Shown one piece after another: positions 13,637-25,120 of a stretch of DNA of 64,000 bases (the stretch's first letter is position 1; each line of letters starts with the position of its first letter). The position numbers and the translations under genes were made by a program. Source of the DNA: Morella rubra (Eukaryota; Streptophyta; Magnoliopsida; Fagales; Myricaceae); assembly GCA_003952965.2 (NCBI GenBank), contig CM025850.1:18290376-18354375 (forward strand). Direction: 5' to 3'. The notes beneath the pieces were generated by a model. That model worked only from the letters and a program-made list of their open reading frames with translations, was not told where the DNA came from and did no database searches.

Positions 13637-14029
13637 TGCCACCAATCTAAAACAATACATGACATTAAGTAACTCATAAACACCCAATCATTGGAACGTG
13701 ACATTTGTGCCCAGCTGATAGGTCCTATCCCATTCAAGATTGTGCATTTGGAGTTGAACATCAGTTTGACTTGCGTCCATCCATACCTGAAAAAATTTGG
13801 CAGTATCTCCCCCAGTCCCAAGTACACGCACTAGCGTTGGGGCAAGACGTCATCAACGATAGTTGTATGACGTCATACACCAATGCTAGTAGTATACCCA
13901 AAAGACAAAAGGTAGATGATACCAACTTCCTCCAAGACTGGACAGGACACAAGTACCGAACTCGTCCAACCACGAATACACAATCTCAAACTGTCCATAT
14001 TTTGGACAATTCAAGGGTTATTATGTGAT

Positions 14030-14379
14030 AAACGCATATTTATCGCGTCTTAACCCTTGAATGGGTCTAAGGGTACACACATTATATCCCAAAAATAAAC
14101 CCAAACAGAACAAGTCAAAAACACTCCAATATTCATCCTCCATGCTTCTCAAACTCCATAATTTATTTCCAGAACTCAAGCACTTCAATAATCAAACATG
14201 TAAATAAATAGCACAAATACTACACATGCATCAATAATAAAAAAACACTCCTATAATCATCCTTCATCTTCTCAAACTCCATGATTCAATTCTAGAATTC
14301 AAGTACTTCAATAATTAAACATGTAAATAAATATAAATGCTACACATGATCAATAATTTGCAACCTGCGTGAAACACTG
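14030..14379. other. AT-rich spacer within the CACTA element
   Basis: No gene is seen. Two related segments, near 14110-14200 and 14225-14350, share CAAACTCCAT and AAACATGTAAATAAATA blocks. They look like an imperfect direct duplication of about 110 bp upstream of the tnp2 gene. Confidence 0.5.
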
Positions 14380-15300
14380 ATCAATTGGTAAATAGGCGAT
14401 CGGTCAGTATTTATAGATGACCGATCGCCAAAAACATGATGATCGATCTTCAGACAACCATCTTGCAGCCAATTGATCGTTTAAAACAGAACGATCGATC
14501 GGTTTTATACTATTTAACATATGATCGATTGTCAATTATCCAGATCGATAAAACCATGTAAACCCTCCCCACACACTCAAATCCATGCCCAAAACACTCC
14601 AAATCATCCTCATTCAATACACATTCCAATGTACATATTAAAAATACCCTAATAAGCTCTAATCATCACAAATCATATCCACAATACCCACAAATACCCA
14701 AATAAAAAAAATCACCAAATAACCAACCAAATCATTCCTAAATCGTAGTGTAGGTCGAGTATATTACCTCTTGCACGAAATCAACACCAAAACGAACTAA
14801 ATCTCCACCAAAATCTCACAAATTTCGCCCAAAATTTTCAATATTCACCCGGTTAAAAAACCAATGAATTTGAGCTTGGGCTTCCTTTTAACTATTCTAA
14901 ACACTCTCCCAACCAAAAGGACGGTGTTTGGGCTAAGTTTGAGGGGAAAATAGCTCCTTGCCGCAAGCCTTGGTCTCCTGTTGCCGTGGGTGTGTTTTTG
15001 CACTTCACCCACGGCCTTAGAGCATTTTGGCATTTCAAAGCACGATAAACACCAATCGATCGGCCACAAGTGATCGATCGCCTTGTCAGCTTTAAAATTC
15101 TTGTGAAGTTTTTCAACTGGTGGATTGACACAAATTTCTCGATCGATCGTTAAACAAATTAAAATGACAAAGGATGAGAGCCATCAATTGGCAGTTAGAG
15201 CCGATCCATCAGTCTCAAACCATTAAACGACACCGTCCTTCACCGATCGATCGGTAATATACTGATTGATTGTTAAACCTAATTATTAAAAAAACAATTT
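14380..15300. repeat. Internal GATCGATC cluster upstream of tnp2
   Basis: GATCGATC variants concentrate at 14385-14550 and 15050-15290, with a plainer AT-rich stretch between. Before the LTR element inserted at 15505, this cluster lay about 1 kb from the one at 20430-20850, so both formed a single internal array upstream of the tnp2 gene. It may be a promoter or protein-binding region for the element; function is inferred only. Confidence 0.65.
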
Positions 15301-15504
15301 TTAACCTGACAAATGACTTAATTATTAAAATTATTTTACTTAAAATGTCATTTAATACATACCTCATACTAATAACTTATAATCATGTGTAAATAAGCTA
15401 TATACCACTAGTTGATGACATCTTGGTACATTGCTCATACTAACTCTTACAAAATGTTTATTTGATGTAACATGTACAACTTGTACATGCTTTCCTAAAT
15501 ATTA

Positions 15505-16750
15505 TGTTGACTTTTGTTCACAATTGATATTTTGATGATTTCAATAATTGGATTAAGTTTACAAAATGGACATCTTCAAAGACAAAGACATTTTTATCAA
15601 AGAGCTAAAGACAATAAGATTGAAGATCAAAAAGATGCAAGGAGCTCAAAAGTGAAGATTCAAGACCATAGGTATAACCTTGTAACTCTTAGTTTCACTT
15701 TTGACAAGATTTGAATCACACACTTGCATATTTTTCAAACCATGCATAATCTTCTTATCACAAGTTGACAACCAAAATGCCTTAATGGTTTTCAAATCAT
15801 CCCTTTATAAACTCTAAAGCCTTTGTTATACTTTTGGAAGTTAATTTTTGAAATTGAGATTTAAAAATGTTAAAAAAGGGCTTTTTAATTGTAGCAATCT
15901 ATGAATAATATGTAGCGGTTGACTGCTATATGAAAAGGATCATCCTCTACATGAAGCTGATGATGGGACGCATAGGACAAAATTTGATAGTATTCAAATT
16001 TTATGACCGTTGGCAATGACTAGTTGAAGCGGTCGACCGTACATGAAGCGGTTGACCAATACAGTGGTAAAATTGTCAGATCGACCCCCAAACTAGAAAC
16101 TAGTTTTCTATATGTGGCCTATATAAAGACCTCTAAATCCAAAATCGACCACATATCATTTTATACTTGAGAAATATTAAACCTTCTATTTTATATTTCT
16201 CATATCATTCACACAAATTACATTTTCACATCCTTGTCATTATGTGAATCAAAAGAGATAGAGCTTTTCATTTTCTTATCCACTCTTTGAGAGAGTTTTT
16301 TTCTTATATCTTCCTATCCAAAAGTGGTGATTCCTTTAGTGAGGTTGTTCACTAAAGAAGAAGCTTAGAGAGGGTATATCTCAAGCTTGGTTAGGTTGTG
16401 AGTGGTGAGCCCGAAAAATCACTTGGGTTGTGAGTGTTGAGCCCATGAAAGCACTTGTAAGGTTTTTCTAGCACCTGGAAGCTAGAGTGTACACTATTTG
16501 GAAGATAGTGGAGAAAACCTCAAGGCTCGGTAAAGGAGCTTTAGGGGTGGATTTTGGCAGATTTGCCAAACCATCTAAAAATCTTATGTTTGCTTCTCTA
16601 ACTCTACTCTTTACATTTAACACTTATTTTTTATCGCATTGTGCTAAATTATCTTTTTCTTTGCAAACACGGATTTTGGGGGTTAAAAGGAAAAAAGTTT
16701 GGAAACTCAATTCACCCCCCTCTTAAGTTGCCTTAATCCTAGGAATTACA
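15505..16750 (+). repeat. 5' LTR of the gag-only element
   Basis: Starts TGTTGACTTTTGTTCAC and ends GGAATTACA. A TATA box (CTATATAAAG) is near 16130. Same family as 19072-20309 and the inverted solo LTR at 58167-59381. Confidence 0.9.
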
Positions 16751-16752
16751 AT

Positions 16753-16764
16753 TGGTATCAGAGC
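16753..16764 (+). other. Primer-binding site (initiator tRNA-Met type)
   Basis: TGGTATCAGAGC lies two bases after the 5' LTR, the standard position and sequence of plant copia primer-binding sites. Confidence 0.85.
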
Positions 16765-16799
16765 TTGGTGCTCGTTACACAAGATTTAACAATCTTGAG

Positions 16800-18180
16800 T
16801 TAGAATGGCACTTCAAGCTTCAACACTCAAGTTGAAGGCTTTCCACACTTAGACCACCATTTTTTTTATGGAAGTGATTATGCATATTGGAAAGCTAGAA
16901 TGAAAATTTATTTTCAATCTATTGATTATGATTTATGGTTATGCATATTGAATGGTCCACATATTCCCACAAAGAAAGTTGGAGAGGTTGAAACCTAAAA
17001 AACGAAAATGAATATAGTGACCTAAACAAAAAGAAAATCTCTTGATGCTAGAGCAATGAATATATTTATTGTGCTTTAGATAGATGTGAATTTAATAGAA
17101 TATCTTCTTGCACAAATGCTAAGGAAATTTGGCATGCTCTAGAGATTACACATGAAGGGACAAACCAAGTGAAAGAGTCCAAAATTAAGTATGTTTGTCC
17201 ATAACTATGAGTTATTTAAAATGACACCGGAAGAATCCATTAGTGACATGTATACTAGATTTACCAACATTATAAATGCTTTGAATGCACTTGGTAAATC
17301 TTATACTAACTCGGATTTGGTGAGAAAAATCCTTAGGTCACTACCAAAGTCTTGGGAAGCAAAGGTGCTCGAAAATGAAGATGAGGATCGCTTAAATCTT
17401 CCATAATCGTAGATGAGAATGAGATGAGGAAGACATAGTCTTGATGACTAGAAAGTTCAAGAACTTCCTCAAAAGAAAGAAAGAGAAGAGAAGCCTCAAA
17501 TACAAAAACATCTTGGAATGTTAATGATGAAAGCTCCTCCTCCAGAAGAAGAAGATGGAGAAATCGTAACATGTGCCTCATGGCATTTGAGGATGATGAT
17601 GAGGTATACTCTTCGGATAATGAACCTAAATTTTCTTATATTGAACTTCAAAATGCCTTTGATGAACTTCTTTGTCAATTTGAAAAACTTGGTTCAAAAT
17701 ATACATCCTTGAAAAAGAAACTCATTTTGATCTCAAAAGAAATTGATTTATTAGAAAATGAGGAAATACTCTAAAGCTTGAAAATGATTTACTTCCAAAA
17801 AAAGCTTTAGAATTTGAAAATGAGAAAGTTGCTTTGAACAACAAAATAGTTTCTCAAAGCAAAATCTTTAAGAAGTTTACTCAAGGAAAGAAATCTTTGA
17901 TTTGATTCTTGGTAGTCAAATATGTGTCTTTGACAAAAGTGGCTTAGGCTACAAGCCTTCTATTTCACCAAAAATATTTTAAGAACTATTTTGTGAAGGC
18001 TAAATCTTTTTGTGCACCTACTCAAACATGTTATTTTTGCAACAAATATGGCATCTAATTTTTATTGTGCATTGAAGAAACTTGGGAGCAAGACTCTCAA
18101 GAAGACATGGGTTCCAAAAGGAACCAAGGCTAACACCGAAGGACCCAAGAAAGCTTGGGTACCAAAAATATTTTCTTGAT
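16800..18180 (+). pseudogene. Copia-type gag remains
   Basis: Plus-strand pieces include YGSDYAYWKARMKIYFQS (near 16865-16920), a UBN2-like part with EESISDMYTRFTNIINALNALG (17191-17406), and an acidic region at 17571-17774. A half zinc knuckle (CYFCNKYG) is near 18030-18050. This is the gag of DUF4219/UBN2-type copia elements. It is broken. No protease or polymerase domain follows before the polypurine tract. Confidence 0.75.
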
Positions 18181-19071
18181 TCTTTTAGGATTAGGATGGA
18201 GCAATAAAGAGTCTTGGATGAAACTTGCCTATCAAGAAGGCTTGTGACATTTGAGGACAAATGCTAAGGGGAAAACCTTTGGTAATTTTAAATCCTTGAT
18301 TGAGAATATGTTTAAATTGTTGTTGATTGTCTTCTATGATGATTTTTTATGTGTTAATCTTAAAAATGCAAATGTATTCATCTTTGACATATTTCTTGCA
18401 TTTATCAAAATAGAACATCTCTATGACTGACATTTTTACAAAATCATGAACTTTTATGAGATTTTTGTGAGCCTAAATTTTTTGGTTGAGAATGACCTTT
18501 AAATTGTCATTGGTAGTTAAGAGGTTGGTACAAACCCACTCGGTGGCTACTATCGTAATAGCGATGGATTCTTGAGTCCCATTAGTCATCATTTATACTA
18601 ATTCAATGAGATTGTCATTTTAAACTCTAAGTTATTCTTTTAGATGTTCTCTTAAATGAAAATGATTATTTTGAGTTCTATCCATGCATTCACTTTTTGA
18701 TTGACAAAGAAGGAGATTTCTTAATGTTGATATGCTTGTATTCCCTTTGATCATGTGATGGATATTGGTAGAATGCATATTTGGGAAAGATATTGATGGA
18801 TAATGCATGCACATATCTTTAATTTTTATCAAATTTTAGGTGATCCATCTAAGTTTATATCCTTTGTCTTTTTGATGTGATAAAGGGGGAGAAATTTGTT
18901 AATAGTTTTGATGACTATATATTCTCCTTTTGAATTGGATTATGAACATTGATTGTATTATTCTTTTATGAATCCAATGGCTACTAATGTTTTGTCTCAA
19001 GTTTCAAATGATTGTCCAATTGCAAAAGATAGAAACTATTAATTTATTGTCATCATCAAAAAGGGGGCGAG

Positions 19072-20309
19072 TATTGGCTTTTGTTCACAATCGATATTTT
19101 GATGATTTCAATAAATAGATTAAGTTTACAAAATGGACATCTTTAAAGACAAAGACATTTTAAAAAGAGTGAAAGACAAGAAGATTGAAGATCAAGAATA
19201 TGCAAGGAGCTCAAAAGTGAAGATTCAAGACTATAGGGTATAACCTTGTAACACTTAGTTTCACTTTTGACAAGGATTTGAATCACACTTGCATATTTTT
19301 AAACTGTGCATAATTTTCTTATCACAAGTTTAACAACCAAAATGTGCCTTAAGTTTTTTCAAATCATCCCTTTATAAACTCTCAAGCCTTGGTTATAATT
19401 TTGGAAAGTTGTTTTGAAATTGAAATTTCAAAAATGTCAAAAACGAGCCTTTTAATTATACTGGTCTATGAAAATAATTTGTAGCGGTCGACTGCTATAT
19501 GAAGCGGATCATCCTTTACATGAAGCTGATGATGGGGCACGTAGGACAAAATTTGACAGCATTCAAATTTTATGACTGTTGGGCAACGGCTAGTTGAAGA
19601 GTTGAAGCAGGTACAACGGTAAAATTGTCAGATCGACCCCAATGGCTAGAAACGGCTAGTTTTCTATGTGGCCTATATAAAGACCTTCCTAATGTCTCTA
19701 AAAAGGAGAACGACCACATATCATTTTATAGCTTGAGAAAGATCTTAAACCTTTTTATTTCATATTTCTCATATCATTCACACAAATTACACTTTCATAT
19801 CCTTGTCATTGTGTGAATCAAAAGAGATAGAGCTTTCATTTTCTATATCCACTCTTTGAAGTTTTTCTTGTATCTTCCTATCCAAAAGAGGTGATTCCTT
19901 TAGTGAGGTTGTTCACTAAAGAAGAAGCTTAGAGAGGGTATATCTCAAGCTTGGTTAGGTTGTGAGTGTGAGCCCGAAAAACCACTTGTGAGTGTTAAGC
20001 CCGGGAAAACACTTGTAAGGTTTCTAGCACCGGAAGCTAGAGTGTACACTATTTGGAAGATAGTGGAAAACCTCAAGGCTCGGTAAAGGAGCTTCAGGGT
20101 GGATGTAGGCGGGTTTGCCGAACCACCTAAAAATCTTCGTGTTTGCTTCTCTAAACTCTACTCTTTACATTTAGCACTTATTTACTTATCGCATCAATAC
20201 TTGTGCTAAATAATCTTTTTCTTTGCAAACATGGTTTTGGGGGTTAAAAGAGAAAAAGTTTGGAAACCCAATTCACCCCCTCTTGGTTGCCTTAATCTCT
20301 GAAATTACA
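19072..20309 (+). repeat. 3' LTR of the gag-only element
   Basis: Matches 15505-16750 in the same orientation. It follows a purine-rich tract at about 19056-19070 and is followed by the TATTA duplication at 20310-20314. Confidence 0.9.
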
Positions 20310-20429
20310 TATTAGTGATGTGTACCTGATATGTTTTTATGTAATCTAAATATATCCTAACATACTTTGTTAATATATATTTTTTTTTTAATTATTTAAG
20401 CTCACATTATTCAATCACAAATGTTTAAT

Positions 20430-20850
20430 CATTAAATTTATCTACTGATCGATCAGCACAGTGAATCGATTGATCGCCCTTTGTGTTTAAAACAACACTG
20501 TGCTGACCGATCGACCGCTTTATGTTAAGGATCGATTGCTTTGTTTAATGGAAATGACGATGCATAATGCCGATCAATCAAGATGCCAGGCATGATCAAT
20601 AAGTATGCATTAGCCAAAATGACAGTGTCTGTGACGATTGATCAACCAATTCGAACAACTGATCACTTCGTCTTTGAGAATTGATCGTCGGATTTGAACG
20701 ATCGGTCAGTTAGAAATATCTAAATGACATTGTACTTAACCAATCGATCGCATTCAAGACCGATCAATCGGTGATCTTAAAATTTAAAAAATCGAGTTTT
20801 ATCCAAATTCTTATATTACTTATTTAATCGATCGCTATAAATTTCCGACG
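20430..20850. repeat. Internal GATCGATC cluster, distal half
   Basis: Contains at least ten variants of CGATCGATC between about 20445 and 20830. It continues the array at 14380-15300 once the LTR element is removed. Confidence 0.65.
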
Positions 20851-21189
20851 TATATTTGTATGTACTTAAATTTTATTTAGATCGTATTTTTATTTACTTG
20901 TTTAACATTGTAATTTTTGTTAATTTTGCCAACAAAAGGGTATTTTGGTCAATTTACGTATCTAAGTGTCTGGAAAAAATACAAATTAAAAACATATAAG
21001 CTGTAATCAAAGTCACTACATATCCACAAATAAACATAAATATCCCAAATAAGTAAATAAAAACCCAAATCCAAATAATCATATATGTCTAAAATAGATA
21101 AATAAAAACATAAATCAAAATTTATGTCCTCAATAGATAGTAAAAACATCACAAACACATCAAGGCTAAACAACATCACGAAAAGTCTC

Positions 21190-22440
21190 CATGTCATTAG
21201 GAAATATCTCCGGGAATCTTCTGTGGATCTGCCTCCGTCTTGAAATCATCCAGAGTCTTCTTGATTTCTTCCAGTTGTACGTTGACCTCCTTCATATGAG
21301 CCACGACTGTCTTGTTGCGCAGGAACGTAATAGTGCACTCCCCTTCAAAGGCGGTATGGAGCTTTTCTTGATCATCCTGGAGCTCCTGCATCTCCTTAGT
21401 CAATTTATCTACCTGCTCCTGAAGAGGCTGTAGAGTGGTCTTCACAATCGTACTGACACGGCCGTCGAGATCTGCAAATAGCTGGGCCACCCTGGGAAGA
21501 GGCATTGCAGGCGCTCTCTCGTCTCGAAAGGTGCCTCTAACTAGTAGGTCTGGTGTCAATTGATGGTCGTGTTACCTCCTCTGTGGCCACTGCTGCTCTA
21601 CGAGTGAACTGTCGAGTCAAAGCCCCCTCTTGCCCCTGCTCCTTGGACAAGGTGAACTTGTTCAGCGTGCTCTTAACCTCCTTACGTGTATCCCCGCACC
21701 AATTGCGACACCTTGTTGGATGAGGAATTGAGTCAGAAACACACCGTATGGGAGGCATTTATCTTTAATTCCCCAAGCCCCATCCATGATCAACTCAAAC
21801 ATGTAGAGCGGGAAATCTATCCACGTCTGTTGGCCCAGCAAGAGCATGCACTGAGCTCTAGTGAACGGGCACTTGGTAGAATGAGTTCTGCCATCGACGT
21901 TCAGCGTCCAGATAAGGTGCAAAATCAGCCAAAACACACTGACCTCACTCTGCTTGATTATGCTGCCAACCACTGCAGAGGTCTTCCCATCATCAGCGTC
22001 CACAAATCCTGCTCTGATGTCCTCTGTTCATCTCAGGGGTACCGCAGGGAAACAGGGGGCTCGGCTGGGGGCAGTTTAAGAAATCGATAATGACGTCTGC
22101 CGAGAATAAGAACTGCACGCCTCGCACCTCTAGCTGCACCTCAAGTGCTCTATCTACCGAGACGAGTGCACAGAAGAAATCTTGCACAAGGGTGTCCACA
22201 CAAAACCCCTCAGTCCACAAGAGCTGATGAAGAAATCCTTGGTACTCGAAGAGCTGGTAGAGGGAGTGCTCCTCGTACAATAACTGGTCAAAATCAGAGA
22301 GCGTACTGGATGCTCTTTGGCCACTGGCCGCCCCCTCAGGTACTCCTTCTGCCTCTCCAAGGTCATCATTGGATCAACGACTTCCTACTCTTAGGACGAC
22401 GATCTCGCCCCGGTCCTCATTGTGCACGTGCGCTTAACTC
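21190..22440 (-). pseudogene. Putative plant transposon protein (Transposase_32-like) in the CACTA element
   Basis: Three overlapping minus-strand blocks make up the protein remains. The first (about 21993-22280) has VQDFFCALVSVDRALEVQLE followed by VRGVQFLFSADVI, the feature of plant transposon-protein domains of the PF20167 type. The second (21662-22003) has ARAQCMLLLGQQTW-like text and a GVAIGAG segment. The third (21197-21559) is a Gln/Glu/Lys-rich coiled coil (LQEQVDKLTKEMQELQDDQE). The blocks are in different frames, so the gene is broken. Its role is unknown. It is the most upstream gene of the element on the sense strand. The family assignment rests on motif memory only. Confidence 0.5.
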
Positions 22441-22539
22441 CTGACATTTTATGTATACTGCAAAAGTTGTATATAAATATGTGTTAATAAGTAATCACAA
22501 TAACGTATTAATTATTAAAATAGCTAAACAAAAAGGTGA

Positions 22540-23735
22540 TCCATCGCCATCTAAAGCGATCGATCACTAAAGAAAGTGATCGATTAGTTAGGTAACTGAT
22601 GATTGACAACTGAAAATAGTGCGTTTAGGAAAACAACGATCGATTGGTAAATCCTAAGCGATCGATCGTGAAAGGCAATTGATCTGTCTATTTGACCGAT
22701 CGAACGCTATATGTAAAAAGATGTGTTTTAGTGCACAGACGATCGATTGTCCATGCAACAAAATGCACAGTATCACCAAGCGATAGATCGGTAGTTAATA
22801 AAAACGTTGTGCTTCATATCAAAGCTTACCGATCGATCGCTTTGGTGTAAGTGATTGATCGATCGCGCATTCTAAAACACACAGCATAAGGCACCGATCG
22901 ATCGTCTGAATAAATGATCGATCAGTCCAACATCGAAACGCACAATTTAGAGGGACTGATCTATTGGTCCCTAATCAAAAAAAAAAATGATCGATTGGTT
23001 AATTTAGTTGATCGATCATTGGACCTAGCACTACAAAGCGATCATCGCCTATGGAGGCGATCAATCGGTAAGGGAACGAAAATGCACAGACATTGCAAAA
23101 CCCCAAAACAGGCCCAAAATCACCCAAATTGATCCCAAAACAATCTAAACTCTTAAAACATACATCAACATAAAATAAATACATTTTACGGACCTAAATG
23201 GATGATATAGCAAATTAAAAAAAAGTAAACTAAAAACTCATTTATAGCTGCTTAATATTGCTAAAAAAACAATATAAGTACGTACCTTTGACGTAGAGAT
23301 AATGAAGGATGATTCCACGCACTTTGAGAGGATTCGAGAGATTTTGTGGAGAGATAATCGGTAAAAATGACTTCGGCGGTTTCATATAATCCTTCGCGCC
23401 GATCGATCGGTAGTCATTTGCTGATTGATCGCTAGATTTTTAACACATGGCATTATTCCATTCATTGAAAATGATGATCGATTGCTCCCTCAGTGATCAA
23501 ACGACGATTCGAAAAAAGTGACGGTTACACTTACCGATCAATCGACATGTCTTAGTGATCGATTGGTAATTCGTAAAACATGGCAAACTTCCATTCATTG
23601 AATCCGTGATATCGGTAACAATAACCGATCCATCGTCACTTCGTTTAATTGACAGAGCATTTCATCACAAAAAGAACGATCAATCGGTGTATGACTGATT
23701 GATCGGTGTGTGATGAAACTTTTCATCACCAAAAA
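22540..23735. repeat. GATCGATC motif cluster, right subterminal
   Basis: Very dense runs of CGATCGATC variants at 22556-23060 and 23395-23735, separated by an AT-rich stretch without the motif. Mirrors the left cluster at 7623-8230. No coding sequence is seen. Confidence 0.8.
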
Positions 23736-24110
23736 ATTAACTTGTAGTGACGACAATTTTATTTCGTCACACATAAAACCTTTATTGACGAAATTGGTAA
23801 CGAAAATTAGTTTTGTCACGAAAAACACTTTTTTACATGGCGTTTGGCAACTTAAAATTTTAACAAAATTTTACTTTTATCAAACATACTTCAAAATTTT
23901 ACTTTTACTTTTATCATTCATTCATCAATTCCAATATTACCTTATTTTTAACATCAACAAAAAATTTTAACAAAATTTGAATAAAATTTTGAAATCAAAA
24001 GCACACTTTTGTGACGAAAATAGCATTTCGTCACTAAAAATAGACTTTTAGTGACAAAATTCATTTCATCACCGAGAATTTCATCACTAGTACTCAATTT
24101 TCTGGTAGTG
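23736..24110. repeat. CACTA terminal region, right end (sense 5' end)
   Basis: The inverted counterpart of 7431-7622, with GTCAC/TTTCATCAC repeats and ending CTGGTAGTG. An AT-rich stretch of about 170 bp at 23836-24008 lacks the motifs and has no counterpart at the other end. It may be a small insertion. Confidence 0.8.
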
Positions 24111-24113
24111 AAG

Positions 24114-25100
24114 AAACATGCTGCAGCTACTCTCTTCGCCCTAGGTACTTCATAGACATGGAAATAATTGTCCGCCTTATCAAGCCACTCAATCTTTGGT
24201 GATGTGGTCTCCTTGGTCAATCTTTGGTCTCCTTGGTCCTCAATTGTTAAACTAATTCCCATCATCATCATCATAGTCACCTCCACGGTAATGTGGGTCC
24301 TTGGTGGTTAAACCGATTTCCTTTATCATCATCATCATGGTAGTTGTGGCCTCTTCGCAGTCTCTCATGTCTCATCTCATGGACCATAGGCATCTCCATG
24401 GATCATCTTTTCCTCACACAGCCACCTCTCCATTACCTCCCACTCATTCTCCACTCGTCCACCCAATCTAAGTACTTCTCCTGGTCTAGGCTTTCCTCTT
24501 GTGGACTCGGAAATGTGAGTTTCTCTTCCATCGACGGGCTGCTCCTCCCCACTCGGTTCTGCTCCAAGTCTTACCAATATTGCTTGCAAGTGTTGCCTCA
24601 TGCCTTCCACCGCCTTCATGTTCTCTTTCGTAGCATTAGTGACAGAAGTTATGGCTCCTTGCATGTGAGCCATGCTAGTAGTAGTCTCGCCATCTTCTCC
24701 TTCATCCAAAGAGAGGATGACTCCAAAGCTTCAAAGCAGTCTCGATTGGATGGAAAAGCACTTGATCCGGCCTCCATTGGAATAATTAGTTGCAAGAAGT
24801 CCGACCTTGGGTTCTCTCCAAAATGAAGATCGAACCCCTCCCAAAAGAACTCCACACGAACAACTTCCGACCTTGGGTTCTCTCCAAAAGAAGATCGAAC
24901 CCTTCCCCCACCAAGAACGTAACAAGAATAAACTAGTTCCAACCTTGGGTTCTCTCCAAAATGTAGATCGAACCCCTCCTCAGATAAGAACTCCAACAAA
25001 GAACAAACAACTTCCTACTACAACAATTCCAATAGAAAGAATCAAGTAAGGTTTGTTCGTGTTTACCTTGCTTGAAGCGTATAAATCTCCAAGCAACTCC
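24114..25100 (-). pseudogene. Gypsy gag start and leader
   Basis: The minus strand carries the N-terminal gag of the gypsy element (PKIEWLDKADNYFHVYEVPRAKRVAAA, cut short here; about 24114-24215) and an upstream Glu-rich region (24377-24709). The 5' leader follows up to the LTR at 25121. The gag domain is cut by the CACTA insertion and resumes at 7427. It is a fossil with several breaks. Confidence 0.75.
24801..24985. repeat. Three tandem-like 40-bp units in the gypsy leader
   Basis: Units begin at about 24801, 24867 and 24939, each with CCTTGGGTTCTCTCCAAAA followed by AGATCGAACCC. Spacing is 66-72 bp. This is an internal expansion of the gypsy 5' leader/gag region. Confidence 0.75.
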
Positions 25101-25120
25101 TCTCAACAAAAGCACCAATT

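Larger units (their letters stand above)
15505..20309 (+). mobile_element. Gag-only Ty1/copia-like LTR element nested in the CACTA transposon
   Basis: LTRs are 15505-16750 and 19072-20309, and TATTA is duplicated on both sides (15500-15504 and 20310-20314). A primer-binding site complementary to initiator tRNA-Met (TGGTATCAGAGC, 16753-16764) follows the first LTR. A purine tract (AAAAAGGGGG) precedes the second. The internal 2.3 kb encodes only gag-like sequence; no RT, integrase or RNase H was found, so the element would have relied on a relative. The gag frame is broken in several places. The LTRs differ at several positions per 100 bp where inspected (16130-16340 against 19670-19880), so it is not recent. 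Confidence 0.9.
7431..24110 (-). mobile_element. CACTA (En/Spm) DNA transposon, 16.7 kb
   Basis: The ends are inverted: TACTACAAAAAAAATTGACT at 7431 and, read from 24110 inward, CACTACCAGAAAATTGAGTA; about 24 of the first 32 bases match. The 3-bp AAG at 7428-7430 recurs at 24111-24113, the TSD size of CACTA elements. The subterminal 200-370 bp at both ends carry repeated GTGACGAAA/GTGATGAAA motifs. Three decayed genes lie inside, all on the minus strand: a plant-transposon ORF, a tnp2 transposase and a Transposase_24 protein. A gag-only LTR element (15505-20309) is inserted; without it the transposon is about 11.9 kb. The first base at 7431 is T where the family has C. All genes are damaged, so the copy cannot make its own transposase. 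Confidence 0.93.

Noticed and set aside
16753-16764. tRNA-like TGGTATCAGAGC
   Set aside because: It is a primer-binding site, complementary to the tRNA 3' end, not a tRNA gene.
23739-23750. CTTGTAGTG, which looks like a second CACTA end
   Set aside because: It lies inside the terminal motif array, has no AAG-type TSD with another end, and the ends at 7431 and 24110 pair better.
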